Source: JAENVU01 sp046598395 (GTDB lineage Bacteria > Actinomycetota > Acidimicrobiia > IMCC26256 > JAENVU01). Taken from it: a DNA stretch of 64,000 nucleotides. The notes below the pieces were generated by a model, which worked only from the letters and a program-made list of their open reading frames with translations, was not told where the DNA came from and ran no database searches. The stretch covers positions 29,605 to 93,604 of the forward strand of contig JBKJIQ010000045.1 in NCBI GenBank assembly GCA_046598395.1, in the 5' to 3' direction. The position numbers were made by a program, and so were the translations under genes. Below are positions 15,854 through 25,465 of this stretch, piece after piece; positions within the stretch are counted from its first letter, which is position 1; the number at the start of each line of letters is the position of its first letter.

Positions 15854-17074
15854 CTACTTGATGAGCTTGATGATGTTGAACATCGGCAGGTAGAGCGAAA
15901 TGATCATTCCACCGACGATCGTGCCCATGACCACAATCATGAGCGGCTCGATCAATGATGTCAGCGCATCGACCGTGGCGGTCACTTCCGAGTCATAGAA
16001 GTCGGCGATCTTGTCGAGCATCTCGTCCATCGCGCCGGTCTCTTCGCCCACGGCGATCATTTGCACCACCATCGGCGGGAACACTTCGTGCTGTTCCAGT
16101 GGACGCGCCAGTGTGTCACCACGCTTGACCGCGCTCTGGGTTTCCCTCAACGCGATCGAGACGGTTTCGTTCCCGGCCGTCTCCGCAACGATGTCGAGCG
16201 CCTCGAGAATCCCGACACCCGATCGGGTCAGCGCGGCGAGCGTGCGCGAGAACCGGGCCAGTGCGGTCTTGCGGGTCAGGACGCCGAACACCGGAACCCG
16301 GAGCTTGAAGGCGTCCCATTTGATGCGACCCAGCTCGGTCTTGATCCACCGGCGGAAGAAGTAGACACCCACCCCCGCCGCGAGGATCACGAGCGGGAAC
16401 CACGCCTTGAGAAAGTCCGACAACGAGATCAGCACTCGCGTCGGGAGCGGCAGTTCACCACCGAGGTCGGTGTAGATCGCCTTGAACTGCGGGACGATGA
16501 ACAGCAGCATCGCGGCGGAAATGAGGAGACAAATCGACAGAGCGACCACCGGATACGTCATGGCCGATTTCACTTTGCGGCGCAGTTCGACCTGACTCTC
16601 GATGGTATCGGCCAGCCGCATCAGGACGGCGTCGAGCACACCGCCGATCTCACCGGAACGCACCATGGCGATATAGAGACGGCTGAACGCCTTGGGGTGC
16701 TTCGCGATCGCGGACGACAGCGAGACGCCCTTCTCGACGTCGAGACGGATCTCGCCCACGATGCGCGCGAGCTCAGGGTTCTCGGTTTGATCGGCCAGGA
16801 TCGCGAGCGCCCGGATCAGCGACAGGCCCGAGTTGATCATCACCGCAAACTGGCGCGAGAAGACCGCCACATCCTTGAGCTTCACCTTGCCCGAGAAGCC
16901 CGGGATCTTGATGTCACGCTTCAGCTTGTTCTCGATCTTGGCTTCGACCGCGATGGGCGTGTAGCCCATCTGGCGCAGCTTGCCGACAACATTCGACGCG
17001 TCTTCGGCATCGAGTTGACCTTCGATCAGCTTCCCGGACTGATCGCGGACCTTGTAGGCGAAGGTCGTGGTCAT
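15854..17074 (-). CDS. pilC: Type IV pilus inner-membrane platform protein PilC
   Basis: PilC/GspF is the polytopic platform on which PilB and PilT act. The 406-residue protein has two GspF domains: the N-terminal region FAYKVRDQSGKLIEG, KDVAVFSRQFAVMINSGL and SGEIGGVLD, and a second GVLTRKTALARFSRTLAALTRSG with GEETGAMDEML, plus three membrane segments ending in IISLYLPMFNIIKLIK. Its ATG overlaps the pilT stop (TGATG), so pilT and pilC are translationally coupled. Confidence 0.96.
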   Translation of the reverse strand: MTTTFAYKVRDQSGKLIEGQLDAEDASNVVGKLRQMGYTPIAVEAKIENKLKRDIKIPGFSGKVKLKDVAVFSRQFAVMINSGLSLIRALAILADQTENPELARIVGEIRLDVEKGVSLSSAIAKHPKAFSRLYIAMVRSGEIGGVLDAVLMRLADTIESQVELRRKVKSAMTYPVVALSICLLISAAMLLFIVPQFKAIYTDLGGELPLPTRVLISLSDFLKAWFPLVILAAGVGVYFFRRWIKTELGRIKWDAFKLRVPVFGVLTRKTALARFSRTLAALTRSGVGILEALDIVAETAGNETVSIALRETQSAVKRGDTLARPLEQHEVFPPMVVQMIAVGEETGAMDEMLDKIADFYDSEVTATVDALTSLIEPLMIVVMGTIVGGMIISLYLPMFNIIKLIK

Positions 17075-18651
17075 CAGGCGGCCCAACCGGTGCCGGCCGA
17101 CTGAACGAGTCGGCGAAGGTCGTCTTCATTGGTACACCGCTCGAGCGCGGCTTCCATGGTCACGTGGTTCTGGCGTACGAGCTGTGCAAGGTGTTGGTCC
17201 ATCGTGACCATCCCCCACTTCGCACCGGTCTGCATGAGTGAGTAGATCTGGTAGACCTTCCCTTCTCGGATCAAGTTACGAACCGCGGGCGTCGCCACCA
17301 ACACCTCGGCGGCCAAGACCCGACCGGCACCATCAACGGTCTGGAGTAACTGCTGGGTGCAGATGCCTTGCAACGAGGCAGCGAGTTGCACCCGTACCTG
17401 CTGCTGCTGGTGGGCCGGGAACACATCGATGATGCGGTCAATCGACTGGGGCGCATCCTGGGTGTGGAGGGTCGCGAACACGAGGTGCCCGGTTTCCGCC
17501 GCGGTCAACGCGGTCTGAATCGTTTCGAGGTCACGCATCTCACCCACGAGGATGACGTCGGGGTCCTGGCGCAGCACATGACGCAACGCTTCGGCGAATG
17601 ACTTCGTGTCTTCACCCACTTCACGCTGGTTCACAACCGCACGTTTGTGTTGGTGAAGGAACTCGATCGGGTCCTCCACCGTCATGATGTGTACGGCCTT
17701 CTCGCGGTTCACGATGTCGATCAGCGACGCAAGGGTTGTGCTCTTGCCCGAACCCGTAGGGCCGGTCACGAGTACCAGGCCGCGCGGCAGATCCGCGAAC
17801 GCTCGAACCTGGGACGGAACGCCGAGGGAATCGAAGGGCACGATCTCGTACGGGATAGCCCGCATGACCGCGCCCACGTTGTCGCGCTGGAGAAAGACGT
17901 TGACCCGAAACCGGCTCTTGCCCGGCAAGGAGTACGAACAGTCGAGCTCGAGTTCGTTCTCGAACTTCTCGCGCTGCTTCTGCGTGAGAATCGCGTAGAT
18001 CATCTCTCGAATGCGAGATCCGGAAAGCTTCTCGATGCCTTCGACCGGCCGCAGCTCGCCATGAACCCGAATCACCGGCGGACTCCCCGCCGTGAGATGA
18101 AGGTCCGAACCATGCTGTTCGAGGACCTTGATCAACAGATCGTTGACGTGGGTGCCCTCGACTTCGTCTTCGACCGGGTCGACGTCACGGTCGTGGGCAT
18201 GCAATGTGGGAACCGCGGGACCGAACACGGAATCGATGGCGTGGGCGATCTCGTAACGGCCGGCGGCAGCCGGGATGATCTCGTAGCCACTCGCGGCGCC
18301 CACGGCCTGGACCGCGACGTCATCACCGGGATCGGGGAAGGCCACCACCAAATGGGTGCCGTCGAAATCGACCCCAATCGCCAGGTGCTCACGTGCGACG
18401 GCTTCCGGAACCGACAACGCGGCATCCGGATGCAGCGGCGTTTCGGTGAAGTCGATGAATCGAACCCCCACCGTCTCCGCGACCGCGGCCGTGAGGTCCT
18501 TCTCTGAGACCAATCCCTCGCGCCGAAGTACCGCGGGGAGCGCGTCTCCGGTCCGACGAGAATCGGCCATGGCGATGGCGAGGTCGTCGCGTGAGAGCAC
18601 GTGGCGCTCAACGAGGAACTCGCCCAGTACTCGGGCCTGACTTGACAGCAT
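17074..18651 (-). CDS. pilT: PilT-family ATPase with an N-terminal MshE/GspE-type domain
   Basis: The 525-residue protein starts at ATG 18651 seven bases after a perfect AAGGAGG. Residues 1 to about 150 form a MshEN/GspE_N-like domain (LGEFLVERHVLSRDDLAIAM, GVRFIDF). The remainder is a PilT retraction ATPase: GSDLHLTAGSPPVIRVHGEL, Walker A GPTGSGKSTT, DVILVGEMRD Walker B and ATLHTQD. PilT proteins normally lack the N-terminal module, which in MshE binds cyclic di-GMP, so this one may respond to a nucleotide signal (inference). It is coupled to pilC. Confidence 0.92.
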   Translation of the reverse strand: MLSSQARVLGEFLVERHVLSRDDLAIAMADSRRTGDALPAVLRREGLVSEKDLTAAVAETVGVRFIDFTETPLHPDAALSVPEAVAREHLAIGVDFDGTHLVVAFPDPGDDVAVQAVGAASGYEIIPAAAGRYEIAHAIDSVFGPAVPTLHAHDRDVDPVEDEVEGTHVNDLLIKVLEQHGSDLHLTAGSPPVIRVHGELRPVEGIEKLSGSRIREMIYAILTQKQREKFENELELDCSYSLPGKSRFRVNVFLQRDNVGAVMRAIPYEIVPFDSLGVPSQVRAFADLPRGLVLVTGPTGSGKSTTLASLIDIVNREKAVHIMTVEDPIEFLHQHKRAVVNQREVGEDTKSFAEALRHVLRQDPDVILVGEMRDLETIQTALTAAETGHLVFATLHTQDAPQSIDRIIDVFPAHQQQQVRVQLAASLQGICTQQLLQTVDGAGRVLAAEVLVATPAVRNLIREGKVYQIYSLMQTGAKWGMVTMDQHLAQLVRQNHVTMEAALERCTNEDDLRRLVQSAGTGWAA

Positions 18652-18821
18652 GATGTGCCTCCTTGAAAGGCATATCGGCCGGGACGGGAGGCGACTGAAG
18701 GCCGTACGCCGAGAATCGGCGTCACGGAGCAGCCTGCGACCTGGTGAGAGGCGGCCGGGCACAACTGTCTTCAGGGGAATGACCGCTCAATCCAACCGCC
18801 GAGGTGGTCGATGGGAGCGGC

Positions 18822-20525
18822 ATGATCCACGAGCTTGTCGACAACTCCGCGCCCACACTGCCCGCCGCTCGTCGCCGGATCGGAGACCTCTTCGTCGAAC
18901 AGGGAATCATCGACGACCAGCAGCTCGCCGAGGCGCTCGATGTTCAGCGGCGCACCGGAGGCCGACTCGGTGAGATCCTCATCGAGCTCGACTTCATCAG
19001 CTCACTCGACGCGTCACGGGTCCTCGCGCAACGACTCGGGATGGAGTTCGTCGACCTGGCCGCGGCACCGGTCGACGAGATCATCGCCCAACGCATTCCC
19101 GAAGAAGTCGCACGCCGGTATCGCGCGATTCCCATCGAGTACAACGATGGTGTCTTGAAGGTCGCGCTCGCCGATCCCACCGACGTCTTCGCGCTCGACG
19201 ACCTCCAAGTCATCACCCGCGCGCAGATCATCCCGGTGGTGGCCGACCCGACGCAGGTGCTCGAATGTGCGAACCGCATTTGGAGCAAGCCCAGCATGGA
19301 AAGCCGAATTGACGACGCGGCCGATCTCGAGGTGTTCGAGTCCGAGCACACCCTCGTCGCCGAAACCGAAGATGCTCCCATCGTTCGCCTCGTCGATGCG
19401 ATGATCAGCCAAGCCGCCGAGGAACGGGCATCGGACATTCACATCGAACCGTCCGGCGAGCGGGTGCGGATCCGCTTCCGCGTCGACGGCGTCCTCCACG
19501 ACGCTTCGTACTTTCCGCGCGGCGTGTTGCGGCCCGTGGTCAGCCGACTCAAAGTGATGTCGGGATGTGATATCTCGAATAGCCGCACCCCTCAGGATGG
19601 TCGCTTCACGGTGGAAGGCAAGGCCCGCCTCGTCGACGTCCGGATGACCACGTTGCCCACCGCCACCGGGGAGGCGGTGGTACTGCGCCTCTTGGACAAG
19701 TCCCAAGGGATCATCGCCCTCTCGACCCTCGGCTTCGAGGCCGACGACCTCGAGCGTTACCAGGCATCGTTTCGCTCGTCGCAGGGCGCCATCATGGCCG
19801 CCGGACCAACGGGATCAGGCAAGACCTCCACGCTGTACGCCACCCTCGCCGAGTTGAACGACCCCGGCCGCAGCATTGTGAGCGTTGAAGATCCGGTTGA
19901 GTACCACATGGACGGCATCAAGCAGGTCCAGGTGGGACGCCGCGGCACCGTTGGCTTCTCCGGCGCACTGCGTTCCATTTTGCGTGCTGACCCCGACGTG
20001 ATTCTCGTCGGTGAAATCCGTGACTCGGAGACCGCGCTCATCGCAGCCGAAGCCGCGCTGACCGGCCACCTTGTCCTCACCACCGTTCACACGTTGAGTG
20101 CATCGACCGTGCCCGTACGACTCATCGAGATGGGCGTGGAGCCCTACCTCGTGACGTCGTCATTGCGGTGCGTTGTCTCCCAACGGCTCGCGCGGCGGCT
20201 CTGCCTCAAGTGCATGACCACGAGCGAACCCACCGCAGACGAGCTGGAGTTGCTCGCGCTGCCGGGTGAGGACCCCATCACGAGCGTTGGACGTCCGGCG
20301 GGATGCCCCGCGTGTTCGAATACCGGGTACAAGACCCGTTCTGCGGTCTACGAAGTGATGGTCCTGACCGACGAGATCCGTGCGCTCATCGCCCGCCGCG
20401 CGCCCGCACCGGAGATCGAGAAGGTCGCGATCGAGGGCGGTATGCGGACGCTGCGGATCGCCGGAGCGAGGCGCGTACGCGACGGCGTGTTCGGCCCCGA
20501 TGAGTTGCTCCGAGTCCTGAGCTAA
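18822..20525 (+). CDS. pilB: PilB/GspE-type extension ATPase (plus-strand copy)
   Basis: The 567-residue motor ATPase has a GspE N-terminal domain (RIGDLFVEQGIIDDQQLAEA), Walker A AGPTGSGKTSTLY, Walker B DVILVGEIRDSET, the His box TTVHT and a zinc-binding tetracysteine (CLKC then CPAC). The start ATG 18822 is five bases after GGGAG; a GTG at 18804 is possible. It is the only plus-strand pilus gene in the cluster, divergent from pilT at 18651 and convergent with the second pilT. The product energises pilus polymerisation or a related secretion step. Confidence 0.93.
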   Translation: MIHELVDNSAPTLPAARRRIGDLFVEQGIIDDQQLAEALDVQRRTGGRLGEILIELDFISSLDASRVLAQRLGMEFVDLAAAPVDEIIAQRIPEEVARRYRAIPIEYNDGVLKVALADPTDVFALDDLQVITRAQIIPVVADPTQVLECANRIWSKPSMESRIDDAADLEVFESEHTLVAETEDAPIVRLVDAMISQAAEERASDIHIEPSGERVRIRFRVDGVLHDASYFPRGVLRPVVSRLKVMSGCDISNSRTPQDGRFTVEGKARLVDVRMTTLPTATGEAVVLRLLDKSQGIIALSTLGFEADDLERYQASFRSSQGAIMAAGPTGSGKTSTLYATLAELNDPGRSIVSVEDPVEYHMDGIKQVQVGRRGTVGFSGALRSILRADPDVILVGEIRDSETALIAAEAALTGHLVLTTVHTLSASTVPVRLIEMGVEPYLVTSSLRCVVSQRLARRLCLKCMTTSEPTADELELLALPGEDPITSVGRPAGCPACSNTGYKTRSAVYEVMVLTDEIRALIARRAPAPEIEKVAIEGGMRTLRIAGARRVRDGVFGPDELLRVLS

Positions 20526-20593
20526 CCGACCCTCTCGTCAGCCGGAGGCCTCGCGCGACATCGGCTCGCAGTGCAGGCGTTGCCCTCGTTCTG

Positions 20594-20631
20594 TGTCGCA
20601 ATACCGTCGTTAGAACGACGGTATCGCGACA
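20594..20631. terminator. Hairpin between convergent pilB and pilT
   Basis: TGTCGCAATACCGTCGT and ACGACGGTATCGCGACA form a 17-bp stem with one mismatch and a four-base loop. It lies between the stops at 20525 (plus) and 20663 (minus) and probably terminates both transcripts, although neither side has a strong T tract. Confidence 0.7.
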
Positions 20632-20662
20632 AGAAACCGCCGAAAACTCGGAGGCTCGTCGG

Positions 20663-21793
20663 CTACGCCGCGGCTTCGTTCTCCATCATCAGCGCAAGGT
20701 CGTGCGGACGGGTGGCCGCCGCCAGTGCAACCTTCCGAGTGATCACACCGGCCTTGCACAACGCGGCCGCGTGCTGATCGAAGAGCTGCATGCCGTAGTA
20801 CGAGCCGTCACGGATCACTGCTTCGAGTTCGTGGGTTCGTTCCGGATCGAGGATCCGATCAAAGACACGCCCAGTGGCCACGAGCGACTCCACGATTGGC
20901 ACCCGCCCCACCAGATCGGCGCGCGGCACGAGCCGTTGACCCAGGACTCCCCGCAGGCTGCCGGCGAGCGACGCTCGCACCTGGCCTTGTTGGTTCGACG
21001 GGAAGAAATCAAGGATGCGGTTGATGCTCTCGGTCGCGGTCGCGGTGTGCAAGCTCGTCATGACGAGGTGACCGGTCTCGGCCGCGGCGATCGCGGCCCA
21101 CACCGTTTCTGCGTCACGCATCTCACCGATGAGAATGATGTCGGGATCTTGTCGCAACACCATTTTGAGTGCCGTGCGGAAGTTTTCGGTATCGGCACCG
21201 ACCTCGCGCTGGCTGATCAGGCACCGCTTGTCACGGTGGCGGATCTCCATCGGGTCCTCGATCGTTACGATGTGGGCATCACGGGTTTCGTTCATCTGGT
21301 CGAGCATCGACGCGAGGGTGGTGGATTTGCCCGAACCGGTCGCTCCGGTGACGAGGATCAGTCCGTCGTGTTCCTCACAGAGACGCGACGCAACGGGCGG
21401 GAGTCCCAACTCCGCCAGGGACGGCACCTCGGCGAGCACGTGTCGCATCGCGACCGCGACCGTTCCCTGCTGGCGATAGACGTTGACCCGGAACCGGCCC
21501 ACGTCGTCGTCCTCGTGGGCGAAGTCGATCTCGCCGCGCGTCGCGAACTGTTCGCGTCGGAACTCCGGCATGAGGTCCTCGACAATCGCCGTGATGTCGA
21601 CCTCCGAGAGCGGCGCCGTGGTGAACGTTTCCAGGATTCCATCGACGCGCACCGTGGGGGGTCGCCCTACTTTGAGGTGGACATCGGACGCGCCCATCTC
21701 CACCGCGTCATGAAGCATCCGTCTGATGTCAACGTCGCTCCCCTTTCTGCGGTCCGGGGTTTCACGTTCTGCGGTTCTGCGGTCAAGCGACAA
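20663..21793 (-). CDS. pilT: Second PilT-family ATPase
   Basis: A canonical 376-residue PilT: GASDVHLKVGRPPTVRVDG, FRVNVYRQQG, Walker A GATGSGKSTT, DIILIGEMRDAET Walker B and TSLHTAT. A TTG start at 21793 is chosen because AGGAGGTG lies eight bases upstream, inside the pilB 3' end, so the genes overlap by 11 bases. The alternative ATG 21718 would cut conserved helix residues just before GASDVHL. Being coupled to the pilB at 21783-23462, it forms an extension/retraction motor pair. Confidence 0.93.
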   Translation of the reverse strand: MSLDRRTAERETPDRRKGSDVDIRRMLHDAVEMGASDVHLKVGRPPTVRVDGILETFTTAPLSEVDITAIVEDLMPEFRREQFATRGEIDFAHEDDDVGRFRVNVYRQQGTVAVAMRHVLAEVPSLAELGLPPVASRLCEEHDGLILVTGATGSGKSTTLASMLDQMNETRDAHIVTIEDPMEIRHRDKRCLISQREVGADTENFRTALKMVLRQDPDIILIGEMRDAETVWAAIAAAETGHLVMTSLHTATATESINRILDFFPSNQQGQVRASLAGSLRGVLGQRLVPRADLVGRVPIVESLVATGRVFDRILDPERTHELEAVIRDGSYYGMQLFDQHAAALCKAGVITRKVALAAATRPHDLALMMENEAAA

Positions 21794-23462
21794 CTCTGAA
21801 CACCTCCTCCAAACTGGTCATCCCGGCCGCCACTTTGCGGAGACCGTCTCCCCGCAGCGGCACCATGCCTTGCATGACTGCGGTCTTCTTCACATCTTCG
21901 GTCGATCGACGCTCGATAATGAGCCGTTCGATGTCTTCGGTGATCGTCAGTACCTCATGCAGGGCGAATCGACCCTTATATCCGGTCCGTCCGCAGTGCC
22001 CACACCCCACGGCACGATTCAGGGTCGGCCAGTCCGAGGTGGTCTCCATCGGCCAACCGGCGCCGATGAGCTCGGCCTCCGACGGCTGGTAGGCCTCAGC
22101 ACAATGCTTGCACAGCCGGCGCGCCAACCGCTGGGCCAGAACACAGTCCAGCGCACTGTTGACCAGGAACGGCTCGACCCCCATCTCCACGAGACGCAGC
22201 GGCGTGGACGCGGCGTCGTTGGTGTGCAGCGTCGTCAGCACGAGGTGACCGGTGAGCGCCGCTTCGATCGCAATGGTCGCGGTTTCTTTGTCCCGGATCT
22301 CACCGACGAGCACGATGTCGGGGTCACAGCGCAAGATCGAGCGCAGCGCCGCCGCAAACGACAGGCCCGCCTTCGCGTGTATCTGCACCTGGTTGATCCC
22401 GGCCAAGCGATACTCGACGGGATCTTCCACCGTGATGATGTTGCGGTCGGCATTGTTGAGCACGTTGAGCGTGGCGTAGAGGGTCGTCGACTTTCCGGAC
22501 CCGGTCGGACCGGTCACCATGATGGTGCCGTACGGCTTCCGAAAGGAGCCCTCGTACCGAGTCAAGACGTCGGGGAGAAATCCTTGGTCGTCGAGCGTCA
22601 GCAGTGCCTGGCCCTTGTCCAAGATCCGCATCACGACCTTTTCGCCGTACACGGTGGGCAGAGTCGCCACCCGAAGGTCGACTCCCTTCCCCGCGAGTTT
22701 CACCGAGATCCGGCCGTCCTGAGGGACACGGCGCTCCGCAATGTTGATATCGGCCATCACCTTGAGTCGACTGATCACGCCGGCCTGAATGGCCTTCGGT
22801 GCGTGCATGACCTCGTGGAGCACGCCATCGATGCGGTACCGGATGCGCATGTCGTGCTCGCAGGGCTCAACGTGGATATCCGACGCCCGGTCGGCCACGG
22901 CCTGGGTGATCACGAGGCTCACGAACTTGACGATCGGCGCGTCTTCGATGAGCTGGTCGATCTTGTTGAAGTCTTCGATGTCGCCAAATTCATCGGCGGC
23001 CTCTTGGGCCATCTCGTCGACTTCGCTGTCGAGACGATGCACTTTGTCGATCAGCGTCTGCACTTGACTCGGCGGCGACACCACCGTGACGACCTCGGCG
23101 CCGGTCATGGCCCGGATGTCATCGGCGGCAAAGACGTTCGACGGGTCGGCCATCGTGACGACGAGGCGGCGCTGCTCGTCCCATTGAATCGGGATCGCCT
23201 GGTAACGCCGCACGAGTGACTCGGGAACCAACGTGGCGACCGACGGATCAATCGTGATCTCGTCGAGATCGACGAACCCGAGACCCACTTGTTGCGCGAG
23301 CGTGCGCACCAGATCGGTCTCGCTGATGCGGCCGAGTTCGATAAGGATTCGGCTGACAGGCTTGCCGTTCGTCTCGTGCGCGGCCAGCGCCGCGTCGAGA
23401 TCCGCCTGATTGATCAGGCCTTGTTGAAGCAGCAAGGTGCCGAGTTGGGCACCATTGGACAC
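21783..23462 (-). CDS. pilB: PilB/GspE-type extension ATPase (minus-strand copy)
   Basis: The 559-residue protein starts at GTG 23462 behind GGAGGAGG. It has a MshEN-like N-terminal domain (LGTLLLQQGLINQADLDAAL), the core with DIHVEPCEHDMRIRYRIDG, Walker A TGPTGSGKSTTLY, Walker B DIVLVGEIRDKET, TTLHTND, and a zinc tetracysteine (CKHC and CGHC). The C-terminus ITEDIERLI is standard. Together with the plus-strand paralogue it gives the cell two extension ATPases. The two differ clearly, so they are not a recent duplication. Confidence 0.94.
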   Translation of the reverse strand: MSNGAQLGTLLLQQGLINQADLDAALAAHETNGKPVSRILIELGRISETDLVRTLAQQVGLGFVDLDEITIDPSVATLVPESLVRRYQAIPIQWDEQRRLVVTMADPSNVFAADDIRAMTGAEVVTVVSPPSQVQTLIDKVHRLDSEVDEMAQEAADEFGDIEDFNKIDQLIEDAPIVKFVSLVITQAVADRASDIHVEPCEHDMRIRYRIDGVLHEVMHAPKAIQAGVISRLKVMADINIAERRVPQDGRISVKLAGKGVDLRVATLPTVYGEKVVMRILDKGQALLTLDDQGFLPDVLTRYEGSFRKPYGTIMVTGPTGSGKSTTLYATLNVLNNADRNIITVEDPVEYRLAGINQVQIHAKAGLSFAAALRSILRCDPDIVLVGEIRDKETATIAIEAALTGHLVLTTLHTNDAASTPLRLVEMGVEPFLVNSALDCVLAQRLARRLCKHCAEAYQPSEAELIGAGWPMETTSDWPTLNRAVGCGHCGRTGYKGRFALHEVLTITEDIERLIIERRSTEDVKKTAVMQGMVPLRGDGLRKVAAGMTSLEEVFRVVA

Positions 23463-23540
23463 GCGGCCTCCTCCACCACCCAGGCCCGCACAGCACGGGT
23501 CGAGGGACGTATCGACCACGATGGGCCGGGCCTGAAGCGG

Positions 23541-24569
23541 TTAGTCCTCCTTCAGACCAGAGAACATCCGCAGGAGTTCACTGCGGTCCACCACGATCTG
23601 GGCGCGTTCGACCACGGGTGCCGAAGCATCGACCGGGACCGCCGCCTCCGGCACCGGTCCCGGGCCGCTCAATCCGGCCCGAGCGGCCAGATCAGCCCGT
23701 TCCCGTGCAAAATCCTGAGGATCCGGTGGCGGACTCATCATTTCCGTCGGGGCCCCGACCAGTCGATCAGCGGGCATCTCAGGCGGCATCTCCAGCGACC
23801 TCTCCATCGAGGCATCGAAGACCGCTACCGGCACGAGCGCCGGGTCCGCAACCGAGAACTCCAACGACGCCCCGTCGGGGTGGCGAACGTCGGGGTGGCG
23901 AACGTCGGTGACGTCGACGAGGCCCTCCGGCACCGATCGCACACCTTCCACATCAAGGCGCGCCGTAGCCAGCGCGCGCTCGGCACCCACGACCACCCGG
24001 GCGGCGCCGGCCATGACCAACGTTCGGACCTCGGGCCCGACCACGATCAGACTGGCCCCCGCTCGATGGGCAAGTTCACGAATGGTCGTGCGGCCGTCGA
24101 TGAGTTCCAGGACCCGGAAACCCACGTGACTCAGCGTGATAGCGTCTGCAGTGAGGGCACCCGTGCGTTCCAGAATCGCATCGAAGCTCTCTACCGCGGT
24201 GATGATCGAGTGCCAATCCCTCGCGATTTTGCGGGCCCGTTCCAGGACGGGACCGATCGGCGTGCAGAGCGGCGCAGGCCACGGCGGGGCAACGTCACCT
24301 CGGAACTCGAACTCGGCCTGGCGACTTCGCAAGAGGGAGACGCATACCTCGAGGATCCGAATTTCCAGTGCCGCGGCATCGGCTACCGGCCCGGAAACGT
24401 CTCCGACCTCACCCCCGCAGAGTTCACCGGAGACGAAGTACAGGGTGCCGTCTATCTCGCGCCCGCGCACCACCAACGCGCCGCTTGACTCGGCACGCTC
24501 AAGCAGGCCGAGTACTTCGGCCACGGGAAAGAGTTCGAATGTGCCCGACAGCACCGGGGATGCCTCCAT
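23541..24569 (-). CDS. DUF4388 domain protein next to pilB
   Basis: The 342-residue protein opens with a DUF4388 (PatA-like) domain: LSGTFELFPVAEVLGLLERAESS and GTLYFVSGELCGG. A middle domain of about 100 residues includes a winged-helix-like ELIDGRTTIRELAHRAG motif. The C-terminal third is Pro/Ala-rich and probably unstructured, ending in RSELLRMFSGLKED. DUF4388 proteins occur with motility and signalling systems such as cyanobacterial PatA. Lying 78 bases upstream of pilB and cotranscribed with it, this may be a pilus regulator (inference). Confidence 0.8.
   Translation of the reverse strand: MEASPVLSGTFELFPVAEVLGLLERAESSGALVVRGREIDGTLYFVSGELCGGEVGDVSGPVADAAALEIRILEVCVSLLRSRQAEFEFRGDVAPPWPAPLCTPIGPVLERARKIARDWHSIITAVESFDAILERTGALTADAITLSHVGFRVLELIDGRTTIRELAHRAGASLIVVGPEVRTLVMAGAARVVVGAERALATARLDVEGVRSVPEGLVDVTDVRHPDVRHPDGASLEFSVADPALVPVAVFDASMERSLEMPPEMPADRLVGAPTEMMSPPPDPQDFARERADLAARAGLSGPGPVPEAAVPVDASAPVVERAQIVVDRSELLRMFSGLKED
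23874..23903. repeat. 15-bp tandem duplication inside the DUF4388 gene
   Basis: GTCGGGGTGGCGAAC occurs twice in tandem, duplicating the residues of the DVRHPDVRHPD stretch in the disordered linker. It keeps frame and looks like a replication-slippage product without functional meaning. Confidence 0.9.
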
Positions 24570-24631
24570 TGGTCGGTCCCCGTTGTGTCGGCATCATCGG
24601 GCCGACGATTGAGCCCCTCGGCTGAATCCGG

Positions 24632-25465
24632 TCAACCCGCTGGCGCAGCGGCGTCCCGCATGACGGGCAGCGGTGCGGGAACCCCGGTCCAGAGCTCGAA
24701 GGCCAGAGCGGCCTGATGGACCAACATTCCCAAACCACCCACCGGCCGCGCTCCCACCGAGCGCGCTCGAGCGAGCAGCTCCGTCTCCATCGGGTGATAC
24801 ACCAAATCAACGACCCATTGCTGCGAAACCGGCTCTACCGGGATCGAGCGGTCATCGCCCATCCCGATCGGGGTCGCGTTCACCACGACCTCGACGTCGA
24901 CCGATGCGGGTCGTGAACCCATTGCGGCGTCCAAGCCCGGCCATGGCACTGCCCGAACCCCCGGGATCGCGCGCACCAGTTCGCCAGCCGCGTCGACGCG
25001 TCGGGCCGCCACCATGACGTCTGCGCCACGGGCGACGAGCGCGGCCGCCACCGCACGCGCCGCTCCCCCCGCACCCAGCACCAGCACCGAGCGTCCGGCC
25101 GGGTCGAGTCCGTCGTCGCCGATCGCCCGGAGAAATCCTTCGCCATCGGTGGAATCACCGAGACACGTTCCGTCGGGTCGGACCACCACCGTATTCACCG
25201 AGGCCAAGCTGGCCGCCGCCGAGGTGAGTTCATCACAGGCCCGTGCCGCGTCGGATTTGTGGGGCATCGTTACGTTGATCCCCGCCACACCCAATGCCGG
25301 GAGGCACCGCACTGCATCAAACCCGTTCCCGGGCGCGACGGTGAGCGCCACGTAGACCCAATCCAGACCCGTCGCCGCGAATGCGGCGTTGTGAATCATC
25401 GGTGAGCGCGAATGACGTACCGGCGAACCGATCACTGCGGCCAACTTGGTCGCGCCCGTGATCAT
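24632..25465 (-). CDS. aroE: Shikimate dehydrogenase
   Basis: Reduces 3-dehydroshikimate to shikimate with NADPH. The 277-residue enzyme shows GSPVRHSRSPMIHN at the N-terminus, NVTMPHKSDA with the catalytic lysine, STDGEGFLRAI with the aspartate, the Rossmann loop VLGAGGAARAV, and NATPIGM. The ATG overlaps the mltG stop (ATGA). Its separation from the other aro genes and linkage to mltG-ruvX-alaS is the usual actinobacterial order. Confidence 0.96.
   Translation of the reverse strand: MITGATKLAAVIGSPVRHSRSPMIHNAAFAATGLDWVYVALTVAPGNGFDAVRCLPALGVAGINVTMPHKSDAARACDELTSAAASLASVNTVVVRPDGTCLGDSTDGEGFLRAIGDDGLDPAGRSVLVLGAGGAARAVAAALVARGADVMVAARRVDAAGELVRAIPGVRAVPWPGLDAAMGSRPASVDVEVVVNATPIGMGDDRSIPVEPVSQQWVVDLVYHPMETELLARARSVGARPVGGLGMLVHQAALAFELWTGVPAPLPVMRDAAAPAG

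Noticed and set aside
18652..18821. Divergent promoter pair between pilT and plus-strand pilB
   Set aside because: A promoter must exist in this region, but no hexamer pair was convincing enough to place it.
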